A program made the position numbers and the translations under genes. From contig JARULB010000006.1 of assembly GCA_029688905.1 (NCBI GenBank), positions 62,001 through 126,000 on the forward strand: a DNA stretch of 64,000 nt, read 5' to 3'. The notes under the pieces are model-generated. The model searched no databases, was not told where the DNA came from, and was given only the letters and a program-made list of their open reading frames with translations. This DNA comes from Balneolales bacterium ANBcel1 (GTDB taxonomy: Bacteria > Bacteroidota > Rhodothermia > Balneolales > Natronogracilivirgulaceae). Each line of letters starts with the position of its first letter. Within the stretch, counting starts at the first letter, position 1. Shown one piece after another: positions 55,032 to 63,457 of this stretch.

Positions 55032-57299
55032 ATGTATGCCAATTATTTACCTTTCTGGATCGTGGCCGTCCTGCTTGTCGGGACGTGCCATGCCTCCGGA
55101 ACCTCGCTTTCAGACACACCATCCGGCCTGGAGCATCGCCTGGCCGGTTCTTCGCCGCCACACCCGGAACTGAGCGAATCCGTTCTTTCCCGGTTGCTGG
55201 ATGTGCTCCATGTCCCTGATCAGCCGATGCATGAACGCGAAGCAGCCGCCCGAATTCTGGATCATACCAGTGTGAATCAGGCCCGTTCTCTTCCGCCGGA
55301 TTCTCTGATCGATTTCCTGGACCGGCTCCATCTTGTTCCCGCGGATCTGCGATGGTACACCGGACGACTCCTGGTGTATGCCTCAGCCGCACACACTCCC
55401 GTCTACGAACACCTGATGACCCTCTCCGCCGGTCATCCAGAGCCCGATGTGCGATACTTTGCGGCAAGGATCCTAACCGCAGCCGGCCCTCATCCGGAAG
55501 ATCACGATATCTCATTCCGGCACTTTATGGACCTCCATGCGGCGGATGCAGACGCTTCCGTGCGTGAGGCAGCTCTGAGATACATCGAAACGTGCGCATA
55601 CACGGACAAACGGGCAGTGGACCTGTTTGTACGCCTGCTTCGCAATACCGACCCATCCCGACGGTTTCTTGCGGCAAGAGCTTTGGAAAAGTCCGGGGAA
55701 TACGCAGGTGACGCACTTCCCCATTTGCTCGACCTGTTGAGCGCTGAAGACGGATACCCCGCGATACGGGCGCAGGCATGGCGGGCATTACGCAGTGTTG
55801 GCGGCGACGATCCCCGGATTGCCGGTCCGCAGGCCCCACGCTCTTCTGGTTCGGGTGATATGGTTCCCGGACTGGAACAGCGGCTGGATGCCGGGTTCAG
55901 AAGTAGCGCCGAGTCTGACCGGTTCACTTTTCCGGATTCGTTTTCCAAAGGGGAGGCGCTGTTCTCGACAAGAGGCTGGAGAGGCGGTGAGATGCAAATC
56001 CCGGCTTTTCCCGGAGCACAGGGATTTGGCAAATGGACTCCGGGCGGCCGCGGTGGCGAGGTCTACCATGTTACCAGTCTGGGCGACGACGGACCGGGCA
56101 CCCTGCGTGACGCGGTCTCCGAAAGCCATCGGATCATCGTATTTGATGTCTCGGGTATCATTGAGCTCGAGGAGCAACTCGATATCGAGCAACCGTTTAT
56201 CACTATCGCCGGACAGACCGCCCCCGGCCGTGGCATCACCGTGTCCGGGAGCCGGACACAAATCAGTGCCAATGACATCATTCTGAGGCATCTGCGATTT
56301 CGTCCGGGGGATGAATCCGGGCAACGTGACAAAGCCATCAATGTAACTACTGCCGACAACATCATCATTGATCATCTTTCCACCAGCTGGGCCAAGGAAG
56401 AGACCATGTCGGTGGTACACAGCGGTCGTGTCACCATCCAGAACAGCCTGATTACCCATGGCCTGGTGGATGCCGGTCATTACAAAGGCGACCGGGGGTA
56501 CGGCTCGCTTATCCGTGGAGCAGGTCCGGGCAACCGTGATTACGCCCAGGGATCGAATTACAGCTTCATCAATAATCTGTGGGCCCATCAGAGATCGCGC
56601 GCACCGCGACCCGGCAACTATCTGGATCATCAGACCGATCCGGTCGGACCCGTTTTCGATTTCCGCAACAATGTCTTCTACAACTGGGGCGGCAACCGAT
56701 CCGGAGATAATTTTGATGACCACAGTATCAGTCGCTACAACTTTATCGGCAATTACTACAAACCCGGTCCGGACAGCGACGGCCACTACGCGTTTTACGA
56801 GGAGTCCCCGTATGCAATGGCTTACTGGCGGGATAACGCGATGGCGGGTGCCGTGCCCGATGACCAGTCGCAGCTTATTCTCGGCCTGGAGGAAATTCCG
56901 GGCGATTATCTGCAACCTCAGCCGTTCCATGCCGGGGATTACGGGATCACCCTGAGTGCCCGGGAAAGCTACTACCGTGTTTTGGAAAGGTCAGGCGCCC
57001 ATCCTCGTGACCACTACGACCGGAACGTGATTGAGGAGGTTCGAACCGGCGGAGGCACCCTGATCGACAGCCATACCGAGACCGTTGGTTTCCCGCATCA
57101 TGGCCGTGCCCTTCCACCCGTGGATACCGGAGGAAACAGCATGCCCGACTGGTGGTTGATTCGTCATGGTATCCATCCGGAAACAACACTGAATCCTGAT
57201 GGCGACTTCAACCGGAGCGGATACACCAATATTGAAGAGTACCTCAACGGAACAAGCCTGGATCTGTTCTATCAGGCCGGGAGTCCCGCAAAGAAGTGA
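55032..57299 (+). CDS. PL1 family pectate lyase fused to an N-terminal HEAT-like region
   Basis: A 755-residue exported protein. After a signal peptide (MYANYLPFWIVAVLLVGTCHASG), residues about 35-265 form helical HEAT-like repeats (VRYFAARILTAAG, VREAALRYIETCA, RRFLAARALEKSG, IRAQAWRALRSVG). A PL1-type beta-helix spans about 322-655: FPGAQGFGKWTPGGRGG, IVFDVSGIIELE, ITIAGQTAPGRGIT, NIIIDHLSTSWAKEE, RAPRPGNYLDHQTDP. A tail with MPDWWLIRHGI and GYTNIEEYLNGT follows, with no T9SS domain. It lies in an operon four bases after GH28. It should cleave pectate or oligogalacturonide; the repeats may bind substrate or a partner. Confidence 0.88.
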   Translation: MYANYLPFWIVAVLLVGTCHASGTSLSDTPSGLEHRLAGSSPPHPELSESVLSRLLDVLHVPDQPMHEREAAARILDHTSVNQARSLPPDSLIDFLDRLHLVPADLRWYTGRLLVYASAAHTPVYEHLMTLSAGHPEPDVRYFAARILTAAGPHPEDHDISFRHFMDLHAADADASVREAALRYIETCAYTDKRAVDLFVRLLRNTDPSRRFLAARALEKSGEYAGDALPHLLDLLSAEDGYPAIRAQAWRALRSVGGDDPRIAGPQAPRSSGSGDMVPGLEQRLDAGFRSSAESDRFTFPDSFSKGEALFSTRGWRGGEMQIPAFPGAQGFGKWTPGGRGGEVYHVTSLGDDGPGTLRDAVSESHRIIVFDVSGIIELEEQLDIEQPFITIAGQTAPGRGITVSGSRTQISANDIILRHLRFRPGDESGQRDKAINVTTADNIIIDHLSTSWAKEETMSVVHSGRVTIQNSLITHGLVDAGHYKGDRGYGSLIRGAGPGNRDYAQGSNYSFINNLWAHQRSRAPRPGNYLDHQTDPVGPVFDFRNNVFYNWGGNRSGDNFDDHSISRYNFIGNYYKPGPDSDGHYAFYEESPYAMAYWRDNAMAGAVPDDQSQLILGLEEIPGDYLQPQPFHAGDYGITLSARESYYRVLERSGAHPRDHYDRNVIEEVRTGGGTLIDSHTETVGFPHHGRALPPVDTGGNSMPDWWLIRHGIHPETTLNPDGDFNRSGYTNIEEYLNGTSLDLFYQAGSPAKK

Positions 57300-57386
57300 T
57301 TACCGGTTCCCCTTTGTTCGGTGCATACTATTAGATTCCCCATGTGAACAGCCGACGGTGGAATATCTGTCGCTCCATCCTGCCGG

Positions 57387-57599
57387 TCACTCTTTGCGAT
57401 TGTCTGCCTTTTGTGTTAACCGGTCGGGGTTTGTTGAACCATACAGATGCCGGAAAAGCCGATTTTTGGCCTTTCCCGGTTCTGTGACCGGGACATGACC
57501 CTTTAGCCGACGCATGAATTCCGAGTTCTGCTTTAGAGCTTCGGCAAACGTCTCCAGGTGTTCATCACTATCAGACAAAAAAGTATCTCCTGCTGTCAT
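57387..57599 (-). CDS. Doubtful small ORF (70 aa)
   Basis: A 70-codon frame starting MTAGDTFLSDSDEHLETFAEALKQ. The composition is hydrophilic and helical at the start, with no membrane segment and no family I recognise. Only a weak CCAGG precedes the ATG. Operator site 6 lies about 142 bp upstream, which would fit a regulated small gene, but the frame may equally be chance. Listed for completeness. Confidence 0.25.
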   Translation of the reverse strand: MTAGDTFLSDSDEHLETFAEALKQNSEFMRRLKGHVPVTEPGKAKNRLFRHLYGSTNPDRLTQKADNRKE

Positions 57600-57740
57600 G
57601 CCTGGTTTAATGCATAAATGTTTTCTTTATGCACTGACGCAGGCAGAGCCCCATACTCGTGACATGCAAAGTGAAGATTTATGCAAATTTTCCCGATAAC
57701 CGGAGTTTTTTGTTCAACTCGGGGAAAAATGCACACCGGC

Positions 57741-57752
57741 TTTACCGGTTAC
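57741..57752. promoter_or_regulatory. Candidate LacI-type operator, site 6
   Basis: TTTACCGGTTAC, followed by TTCTAAAG as at site 4. It lies 18 bp beyond the sigma factor stop, in the converging gap, so its target is unclear. Confidence 0.45.
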
Positions 57753-57769
57753 TTCTAAAGTCAAAAAAT

Positions 57770-58354
57770 TCAGTCAGCTCTCATGGCTTCCATATGGCAG
57801 ACAAAGTGCTTCAAACGGGCGCGAAGTGTCTTCAATGCACGCCTGATTTGCGTATCTACGGTATTGACAGATATGCCAAGTGTTGCGCTTATCTCCTTGT
57901 AGGAAAGTCCGTGCAACAAACGCAGCACCAGGATTTCCCGCCGGCGTTCCGGAAGTGCAGAAATAGCTTGTTGTATGGAGTTGGAGGCGTCCTGCCCGTG
58001 CAACTGTTCCATTGGAGACGGAATGCGATCCGGGATATTTGCTTCGGAATCCTCTTTGAGCGGAGTCTCAAAGCGCTTTTTTCGATAGTCGTTGATAACC
58101 TGGTGGTAGACCGATCGGTACAGATAAGCTCGCACAGCAACCCTGGGCTCCCAGCGATACCGGTTTTCCCATATTCTGACGAACACTTCCTGCACAACGT
58201 CTTCCATCACCTCCTCCTGCTTCACATAACTGTAGGCATATTCGCACAGAGGTGTGTAGTAGGTCTCAAATAAATCGGAGAAAGCCGCCTTGTTATCATT
58301 CCTGATCTGTTCGGCCCAATTCATGTCACGGTCGTTAATCCACTTACATTCCAT
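57770..58354 (-). CDS. ECF RNA polymerase sigma factor
   Basis: A 194-residue sigma-70 family ECF factor. Region 2 (about residues 24-90) carries LFETYYTPLCEYAYSYV and VVQEVFVRIWENR; region 4 (about 130-180) carries LPERRREILVLRLLHGLSYKEISATLGISVNTVDTQIRRAL. It resembles the large Bacteroidota family of ECF sigmas linked to polysaccharide loci. No FecR-type anti-sigma gene is adjacent, and none of the three TonB receptors has the STN signalling domain, so it is probably not controlled by a receptor. Two candidate operators lie upstream of its start. Confidence 0.92.
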   Translation of the reverse strand: MECKWINDRDMNWAEQIRNDNKAAFSDLFETYYTPLCEYAYSYVKQEEVMEDVVQEVFVRIWENRYRWEPRVAVRAYLYRSVYHQVINDYRKKRFETPLKEDSEANIPDRIPSPMEQLHGQDASNSIQQAISALPERRREILVLRLLHGLSYKEISATLGISVNTVDTQIRRALKTLRARLKHFVCHMEAMRAD

Positions 58355-58471
58355 AGCATCAAGGTGTTAAAAAAGCGCTTTCAGCTGTTTGACTTTTTTT
58401 ACTGTTCTCTATTTATGCCTTCGATCCTGCATCCCCTTCCATGACCGAATGTCGATTATTGTACGGCCAAA

Positions 58472-58483
58472 GTAAACGGTTAA
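58472..58483. promoter_or_regulatory. Candidate LacI-type operator, site 7
   Basis: GTAAACGGTTAA, 118 bp upstream of the sigma factor start. Right flank GTAAC as in site 5 (GTAAACGGTTAANTAAC). Confidence 0.55.
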
Positions 58484-58566
58484 GTAACCTGTAAAAAAAA
58501 CACCGGTATCACAACCCGGAGTGATTACATATCAACGCCAATATCCGCGCTTTCATTGATCGTAAC

Positions 58567-58578
58567 TTAATCGGTTAC
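58567..58578. promoter_or_regulatory. Candidate LacI-type operator, site 8
   Basis: TTAATCGGTTAC, 213 bp upstream of the sigma factor start and 95 bp from site 7 (start to start), an arrangement compatible with looping by a LacI-type tetramer or cooperative binding. Confidence 0.5.
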
Positions 58579-58699
58579 TCTCTAAGTAAGAGAAATTTGA
58601 AACGGTTGTCAACAACAATTTCAAAAAAAAATCGCCCGCCGGTAAACTCTTGAAGTTATCGCAGTAAACCGATGTCTTGGAACAGATTACGCACCCTGC

Positions 58700-60121
58700 T
58701 CAGTCAGGCATTACCTTGTAACTGAAATAGTCGAGGGCGTTTTCGTAACAGAGCCGGCCGACCATATCACCGATCATGGTGAAATCCATCGGTACGATGC
58801 CCTGCTCCATATCGGAGCCCAGCATGTTGCAAAGCACGCGCCTGTAATATTCATGCCGCGGAAATGAGAGAAAACTGCGGGAGTCTGTGACCATGCCTGT
58901 AAAGCGGCTCAGCAGGCTCATGCTGGAGAGTGTTTTCAAATGTTCTTCCATGCCTTCTTTCTGGTCGTGGAACCACCAGGCAGGTCCATGCTGTACTTTG
59001 CCGGCGATTCCGTCTCCCATAAAGTTGCCGATCATGGTGGACAGTACGGCGTTATCAGACGGATTCAGATTGTAGAGAATGGTTCGGGGCAAATTTCCGC
59101 TCACTGCCAGCCGGTCAAGAAAACGCGAGAGCGGACGTGCAATTTCAAAATCACCGATAGAGTCGAAGCCCTTGTCGGCTCCCAGTTGACGATATCCCCG
59201 CGTATTGTTGTTTCTCAGCGCACCGATATGCATCTGAAACGCCCACCCTTTTTCATAGTCCATGAGCGCAAATTCATGCATCATCGCCGACTTGAACTTG
59301 CGAATACGGTCATCGGAAAGCCCCTCTCCTTTCAGGGCCGCCTGAAAGATCTCTTCGATCTCTTTTTCGGTGTAATCTTCGGCATAAGGTTCCTCGATCC
59401 CGTGGTCAGATGCGCGACAGCCCAGGGTATCGAAATAGTCATGACGCAGCCGCAGCGCTTTCAGAAATGACTCAAAGTCATTGATATCCACTCCGGAAAC
59501 TTCCCGCAGCCGACCGACATAGTTGAGAAAACCTTCCGGCTCTTCAATCTTCATGGCATTATCCGGACGAAATGTGGGGAACATCACCGGCTCGCTGCCG
59601 CTCCGGTTTTCCATATATGCACGGTGGTGCTCCAGCGAATCCACCGCGTCATCCGTGGTGCAAACCACCTCCACATTTTTGTTTTTCAGCAGATTTCTTG
59701 TTGAGAACTCCGGACTCGCAAGCATCTCTTCGGTCTGTCTCCACACCGATTCGGCGTTCTCCTCGTTCAGCAGATCCTCAATACCAAAGTACCGTTTCAG
59801 CTCAAGATGCGTCCAGTGAAACAACGGATTCTTCAGGGTTTCGGGTACAGTCCGGGCCCACGCGAAAAACTTTTCACGATCGGTGGCGTCTCCGGTAATC
59901 ACGTTTTCGTCGACTCCGGCGGTACGCATGGCCCGCCATTTATAATGGTCGCCCTTCAGCCAGACTTCCGAAAGGTTTTCGAATTGCTTGTCCTGGTTGA
60001 TTTCGTCCGGTGGAAGGTGATTGTGAAAATCAACGATCGGCCTGGAAGCGGCATACTCATGGTAGAGTCGTTTCGCGGCTTCGGTCTGCAGTAAAAAATC
60101 ATCATGGATGAACGGTTTCAT
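58700..60121 (-). CDS. uxaC: Glucuronate isomerase (uronate isomerase)
   Basis: A 473-residue uronate isomerase. The ATG at 60121 (MKPFIHDDFLLQTEAAKRLYH) matches the family N-terminus better than the GTG three codons earlier. VDFHNHLPP carries the conserved His-x-His of the metal-dependent amidohydrolase-like fold, and later blocks (HWTHLELKRYFGI, MVTDSRSFLSFPRHEYYRR) are strongly family-like. It converts D-glucuronate to D-fructuronate and D-galacturonate to D-tagaturonate. It is the last gene of the minus-strand KDG cluster with kdgK, eda and uxuA. Confidence 0.95.
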   Translation of the reverse strand: MKPFIHDDFLLQTEAAKRLYHEYAASRPIVDFHNHLPPDEINQDKQFENLSEVWLKGDHYKWRAMRTAGVDENVITGDATDREKFFAWARTVPETLKNPLFHWTHLELKRYFGIEDLLNEENAESVWRQTEEMLASPEFSTRNLLKNKNVEVVCTTDDAVDSLEHHRAYMENRSGSEPVMFPTFRPDNAMKIEEPEGFLNYVGRLREVSGVDINDFESFLKALRLRHDYFDTLGCRASDHGIEEPYAEDYTEKEIEEIFQAALKGEGLSDDRIRKFKSAMMHEFALMDYEKGWAFQMHIGALRNNNTRGYRQLGADKGFDSIGDFEIARPLSRFLDRLAVSGNLPRTILYNLNPSDNAVLSTMIGNFMGDGIAGKVQHGPAWWFHDQKEGMEEHLKTLSSMSLLSRFTGMVTDSRSFLSFPRHEYYRRVLCNMLGSDMEQGIVPMDFTMIGDMVGRLCYENALDYFSYKVMPD

Positions 60122-60222
60122 AGGAACCACACTTTTTTATTCGAATTGGATATTGGAGGCAGGACAGCCGTATTTCGCCTGCCGGGGCGGGTAATCCGGC
60201 CGAATCCTCACACAGATGCCGA

Positions 60223-61254
60223 TTAGCGGTCAACCCGGCCCGATCCGCCCCCTTTCATCAGTTTCTCGACCTCTTCCCGCGACACCAGATTAAAGTCACC
60301 GATTATCGAGTGTTTCAGGCATGACGCGGCCACTGCAAACTCCAGCGCGTCACGGGAGTCGTCATAGGTCATCAATCCGCAAATCAGACCTGATGCAAAC
60401 GAATCACCGCCCCCGACCCGGTCAACGATCTGGATATCGTATCGGGTGGAACGGACCGGTTCGCTGCAATCGCCATCGTCGTGCAGCATGGCGCTCCAGC
60501 CATTCCGGCTGGCGGAATAGCTTTCTCGCAGTGTTATGGCCACCGTCTCAAATCCGTATTTTTGACGGATGGATCGGGCCAGCTCACTATAGCCCTCCTC
60601 ATCCAGTTCTGCCGACTCCACATTGGTTTTGCCCGCCTGGAACCCGAGGCTTTTCTGAATATCCTCTTCGTTGGCGATACTGACATCCACATACTCCATG
60701 AGGGGATTCATCACCGCCTGAGCCTCCTTCTCGGTCCACAGCTTCTTGCGGAAATTAAGATCGCAACTCACCGTGGTTCCCGCTTTCTTCGCAGCCTTAC
60801 AGGCAACTTCCAGACACTCCCGTGCATTCTTCCCCAGTGCGGGTGTGATGCCGGTCCAGTGAAACCAGTCGGCGCCGTCAAACAGCGCATCCCAGTCAAC
60901 CATCTTCGGGCGCATCTGCGTCACTGCGGATTCGGCCCGGTCATAAACCACTTTTGATGCCCGCTGGCTTGCGCCGGTCTCCAGAAAATAGATGCCGACA
61001 CGGTCTCCCCCCCGGGCGATATGATCGGTATGGACGCCATGTTTCCGTACGGCGTTGACCGCCGCCTGCCCGATTTCATGCTCGGGTAGCCGCGTTACAA
61101 AATGGCTTTCAAATCCGTATCCCGCCAGGGCTACGGCGACATTCGCCTCACCTCCGCCATACGTAGCGTCATAGCGGTCGGTTTGAACAAACCGCGAAAA
61201 ACCGGGCGTTGCCAGGCGGAGCATAATCTCTCCAAAGGTCACTGTTTTTTTCAT
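60223..61254 (-). CDS. kdgK: 2-keto-3-deoxygluconate kinase (PfkB family)
   Basis: A 343-residue PfkB-type sugar kinase. It starts MKKTVTFGEIMLRLATPGF, a KDG kinase-like beginning, and has the ATP-binding/catalytic motif VGGGDSFASGLICG near residue 285 with the catalytic Asp. It phosphorylates 2-keto-3-deoxygluconate (KDG), the common product of the galacturonate and glucuronate routes, to KDPG. It lies between uxaC and eda, 40 bp from eda. Specificity is inferred from the neighbours and the N-terminal resemblance. Confidence 0.9.
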   Translation of the reverse strand: MKKTVTFGEIMLRLATPGFSRFVQTDRYDATYGGGEANVAVALAGYGFESHFVTRLPEHEIGQAAVNAVRKHGVHTDHIARGGDRVGIYFLETGASQRASKVVYDRAESAVTQMRPKMVDWDALFDGADWFHWTGITPALGKNARECLEVACKAAKKAGTTVSCDLNFRKKLWTEKEAQAVMNPLMEYVDVSIANEEDIQKSLGFQAGKTNVESAELDEEGYSELARSIRQKYGFETVAITLRESYSASRNGWSAMLHDDGDCSEPVRSTRYDIQIVDRVGGGDSFASGLICGLMTYDDSRDALEFAVAASCLKHSIIGDFNLVSREEVEKLMKGGGSGRVDR

Positions 61255-61294
61255 CGTTCGGCTATCCTCGTTATACGTTCTGTAAATAGTTCTG

Positions 61295-61945
61295 CTATTG
61301 GCTTTCCTGCCAGTCAGCTACCGCCTTTGAAAGCGCGGCGGCGTTATCACGGATCACATCAATGTTACCGGCACGCACCGCCTTGATATCCACCAGGGCG
61401 CTTCCCACCCCAAGGGCGAAGGAACCGGCATCCAGCCAGGCCCCGACATTATCCACCGAAACGCCACCGGTGGGAAGCAGTTTGAGGTGCGGCATAGGGG
61501 CTTTGACTCCTTTAATGTAGGAAGGCCCGAGCGTATCCGCGGGAAACACCTTGACCACATCGCTGCCCAGCTCCCAGGCCGTCTGAATCTCTGTCGGCGA
61601 GTAGGCGCCTACCGATACTGCTGTTCCGGCACGATTTGCGGTATCGATGATCTCCTTTTTCATTACCGGGCTCACCACGAACGAAGCTCCGGCATCCACC
61701 ACCTGCTGCGCCATGTCGGCATTGAGCACCGAGCCGATTCCAAATACCATCTCATCCCCCACCCGTTTGATCAGGGACGGGACATGTTTCAGCAGTCCCG
61801 GGATGGTCATGGTCGCTTCAATGAGCCGGACACCCCCCTCCAGCAAGGCGTCAACCACCGGATCGAGCTCTTTGGGATCGTCCAGGCGCACCACAGCCAC
61901 CAGTTTGTGCGTGCCAATCGCATCCAACACCTCTTTTTTTTCCAT
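61295..61945 (-). CDS. eda: 2-dehydro-3-deoxyphosphogluconate aldolase
   Basis: A 216-residue class I aldolase of the KDPG/KHG type. The Schiff-base Lys132 lies in VVKVFPAD, the catalytic Glu43 in LIEATM, and phosphate-binding residues in LLPTGGVS. Other markers are VVRLDDP and VVSPVMKKE. It splits KDPG into pyruvate and glyceraldehyde-3-phosphate. It is co-directional with kdgK and uxuA, forming the last step of uronate catabolism. Confidence 0.94.
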   Translation of the reverse strand: MEKKEVLDAIGTHKLVAVVRLDDPKELDPVVDALLEGGVRLIEATMTIPGLLKHVPSLIKRVGDEMVFGIGSVLNADMAQQVVDAGASFVVSPVMKKEIIDTANRAGTAVSVGAYSPTEIQTAWELGSDVVKVFPADTLGPSYIKGVKAPMPHLKLLPTGGVSVDNVGAWLDAGSFALGVGSALVDIKAVRAGNIDVIRDNAAALSKAVADWQESQ

Positions 61946-62173
61946 ATGTGTGAAATCCGTTTAGATCGTGTATATAAAGTGATTCTGCATTTCGGGTGCC
62001 GCACAGTCTCCGGGTTCCCGCTGCACGTTCGGACAAGCCGCCAAATCAACCGGCGACACTTGCGTCATCCGTCCGTATTCCGCGGGTGAGCACCGAGAAC
62101 CGCACTCCGGGTCCGACGGCATGCAACACCGTGGAACAAAATCCGGCTACCCGGACTTATTCTGAAAAATAAA

Positions 62174-63388
62174 TTACACCTGGTTCCGGCTTCGCTCGAC
62201 TTCAAGCGCTGTCCGGATTCCCATCTCCACGCCGCGCAGTACTGCAAGGCCGCGCAGGCGTCCGATGTAGGAGTATCCCGGCGCGGAATTCATATGCAGG
62301 CTTCGGAGGATATTCTGACCGTGATCGGGACGGAACGGGATCCTCAGGTCGGTTCTGCCTTCTTTATGCCGGCGCTCCTGCTCCATAATGATATTATAAA
62401 TAACCTTTTCCATCGCCACATCGCCCTTCAGGTGAAGCGCTTCATGGAACGATCGCCCTTTCTCTCTGCGGACATTCCTCAGGTGCAGGAAATTGAACCG
62501 GTGGCCAAGCCGCTTCACCATACCCGGAAGGTCGTTGTCCGGCCGCACACCGTAGGATCCGGTGCAGAAAGTGAGGCCGTTACAGGGAGAGTCGTATGCT
62601 TCCACAATCGCCCTGGCATCGGCTTCGGTACTGACCACTCTGGGGAGCCCAAACAGGGGAAACGGGGGATCGTCCGGATGAATGGCCATCCGCACGCCGG
62701 CCTCTTCGGCTACGGGAGCGATCTCCCGGATAAACGCGTGAAGATTGGCCCGCAGATCGTCTTCGGAGATACCGTCATAGGAATCCAGTATCTCCTGAAA
62801 CTCTTCCGGCGTATATCCCTCTTCCGATCCCGGCAGCCCGGCCAGAATGTTTCTGGTGAGCTTTTTTGCTCCCTCATCATCCAGGCTGTTGTAATATGAC
62901 TCCGCTTCCGTCAGCAGTTTCCTGTCGTATTCCCGCTCAGCGCCCTTGCGCTTCAGCACAAACAGGTCGAATGCGGCCAGGGCCGTTTCATCAAACCGGA
63001 GGCAGGTGTAACCCATGGACATTTCGTGATCCAGGTCGGTCCGGGTCCAGTCCAGTACCGGCATAAAATTGTAGCACAGCACCGGAATTCCGGCTTTGCC
63101 CATGTTGCGAACCGACTCCTTGTAATGCTCGATATAGGTGCGGTAGTCTCCGGTTCGGCGCTTGATATCCTCATGTACCGGAATACTCTCTACGACCGAC
63201 CATTTCAAACCGGCATCATCGATCATCGCCTTGCGTTTTTCCAGCTCTTCCAGCGTCCAGACCACGCCGGTCGGCCGATGATGCAACGCCGTCACAATAC
63301 CGCTGACGTCCGCTTGCCGTATGGCCTCCAGGGTGATGGTGTCATCCGGCCCAAACCAGCGCCATGTTTTTTCAAACTTCACATTCAT
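62174..63388 (-). CDS. uxuA: Mannonate dehydratase
   Basis: A 404-residue enzyme of the UxuA family starting MNVKFEKTWRWFGPDDTITL. Markers are TALHHRPTGVVWTLEEL, MAIHPDDPPFPLFGLPRVVS, LTFCTGSYGVRPDND and HLRNVRREKGRSFHEALHL, which include the conserved His/Cys/Asp metal ligands. It dehydrates D-mannonate to KDG. The 229-bp space to eda could hold a separate promoter. A fructuronate reductase (UxuB) is not seen in the window. Confidence 0.95.
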   Translation of the reverse strand: MNVKFEKTWRWFGPDDTITLEAIRQADVSGIVTALHHRPTGVVWTLEELEKRKAMIDDAGLKWSVVESIPVHEDIKRRTGDYRTYIEHYKESVRNMGKAGIPVLCYNFMPVLDWTRTDLDHEMSMGYTCLRFDETALAAFDLFVLKRKGAEREYDRKLLTEAESYYNSLDDEGAKKLTRNILAGLPGSEEGYTPEEFQEILDSYDGISEDDLRANLHAFIREIAPVAEEAGVRMAIHPDDPPFPLFGLPRVVSTEADARAIVEAYDSPCNGLTFCTGSYGVRPDNDLPGMVKRLGHRFNFLHLRNVRREKGRSFHEALHLKGDVAMEKVIYNIIMEQERRHKEGRTDLRIPFRPDHGQNILRSLHMNSAPGYSYIGRLRGLAVLRGVEMGIRTALEVERSRNQV

Positions 63389-63457
63389 CGGTGGTATCCT
63401 GTCGTTCTCTGTTCACAAAAATCGCCTCAAATATCGGAAATTATGATACGCCATGCA

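Larger units (their letters stand above)
57300..57769. other. Non-coding gap between PL1 and the sigma factor
   Basis: 470 bp where the two flanking genes converge. It contains ATTACCGGTTCC (57302 region), TTAACCGGTCGG (57415 region) and operator site 6 (57741-57752). A 7-bp hairpin GCATAAA/TTTATGC lies near 57612-57632. One doubtful small ORF is listed separately. Confidence 0.5.
58355..58699. other. Intergenic region upstream of the sigma factor
   Basis: 345 bp between uxaC (3' end) and the sigma gene start, both on the minus strand. It is A/T-rich, without ORFs, and contains operator sites 7 and 8. It must hold the sigma gene promoter and the uxaC transcript end. Confidence 0.65.

Noticed and set aside
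55788-56930. 380-codon minus-strand frame across the PL1 gene
   Set aside because: It mirrors the PL1 catalytic domain, has no start context and no domain.
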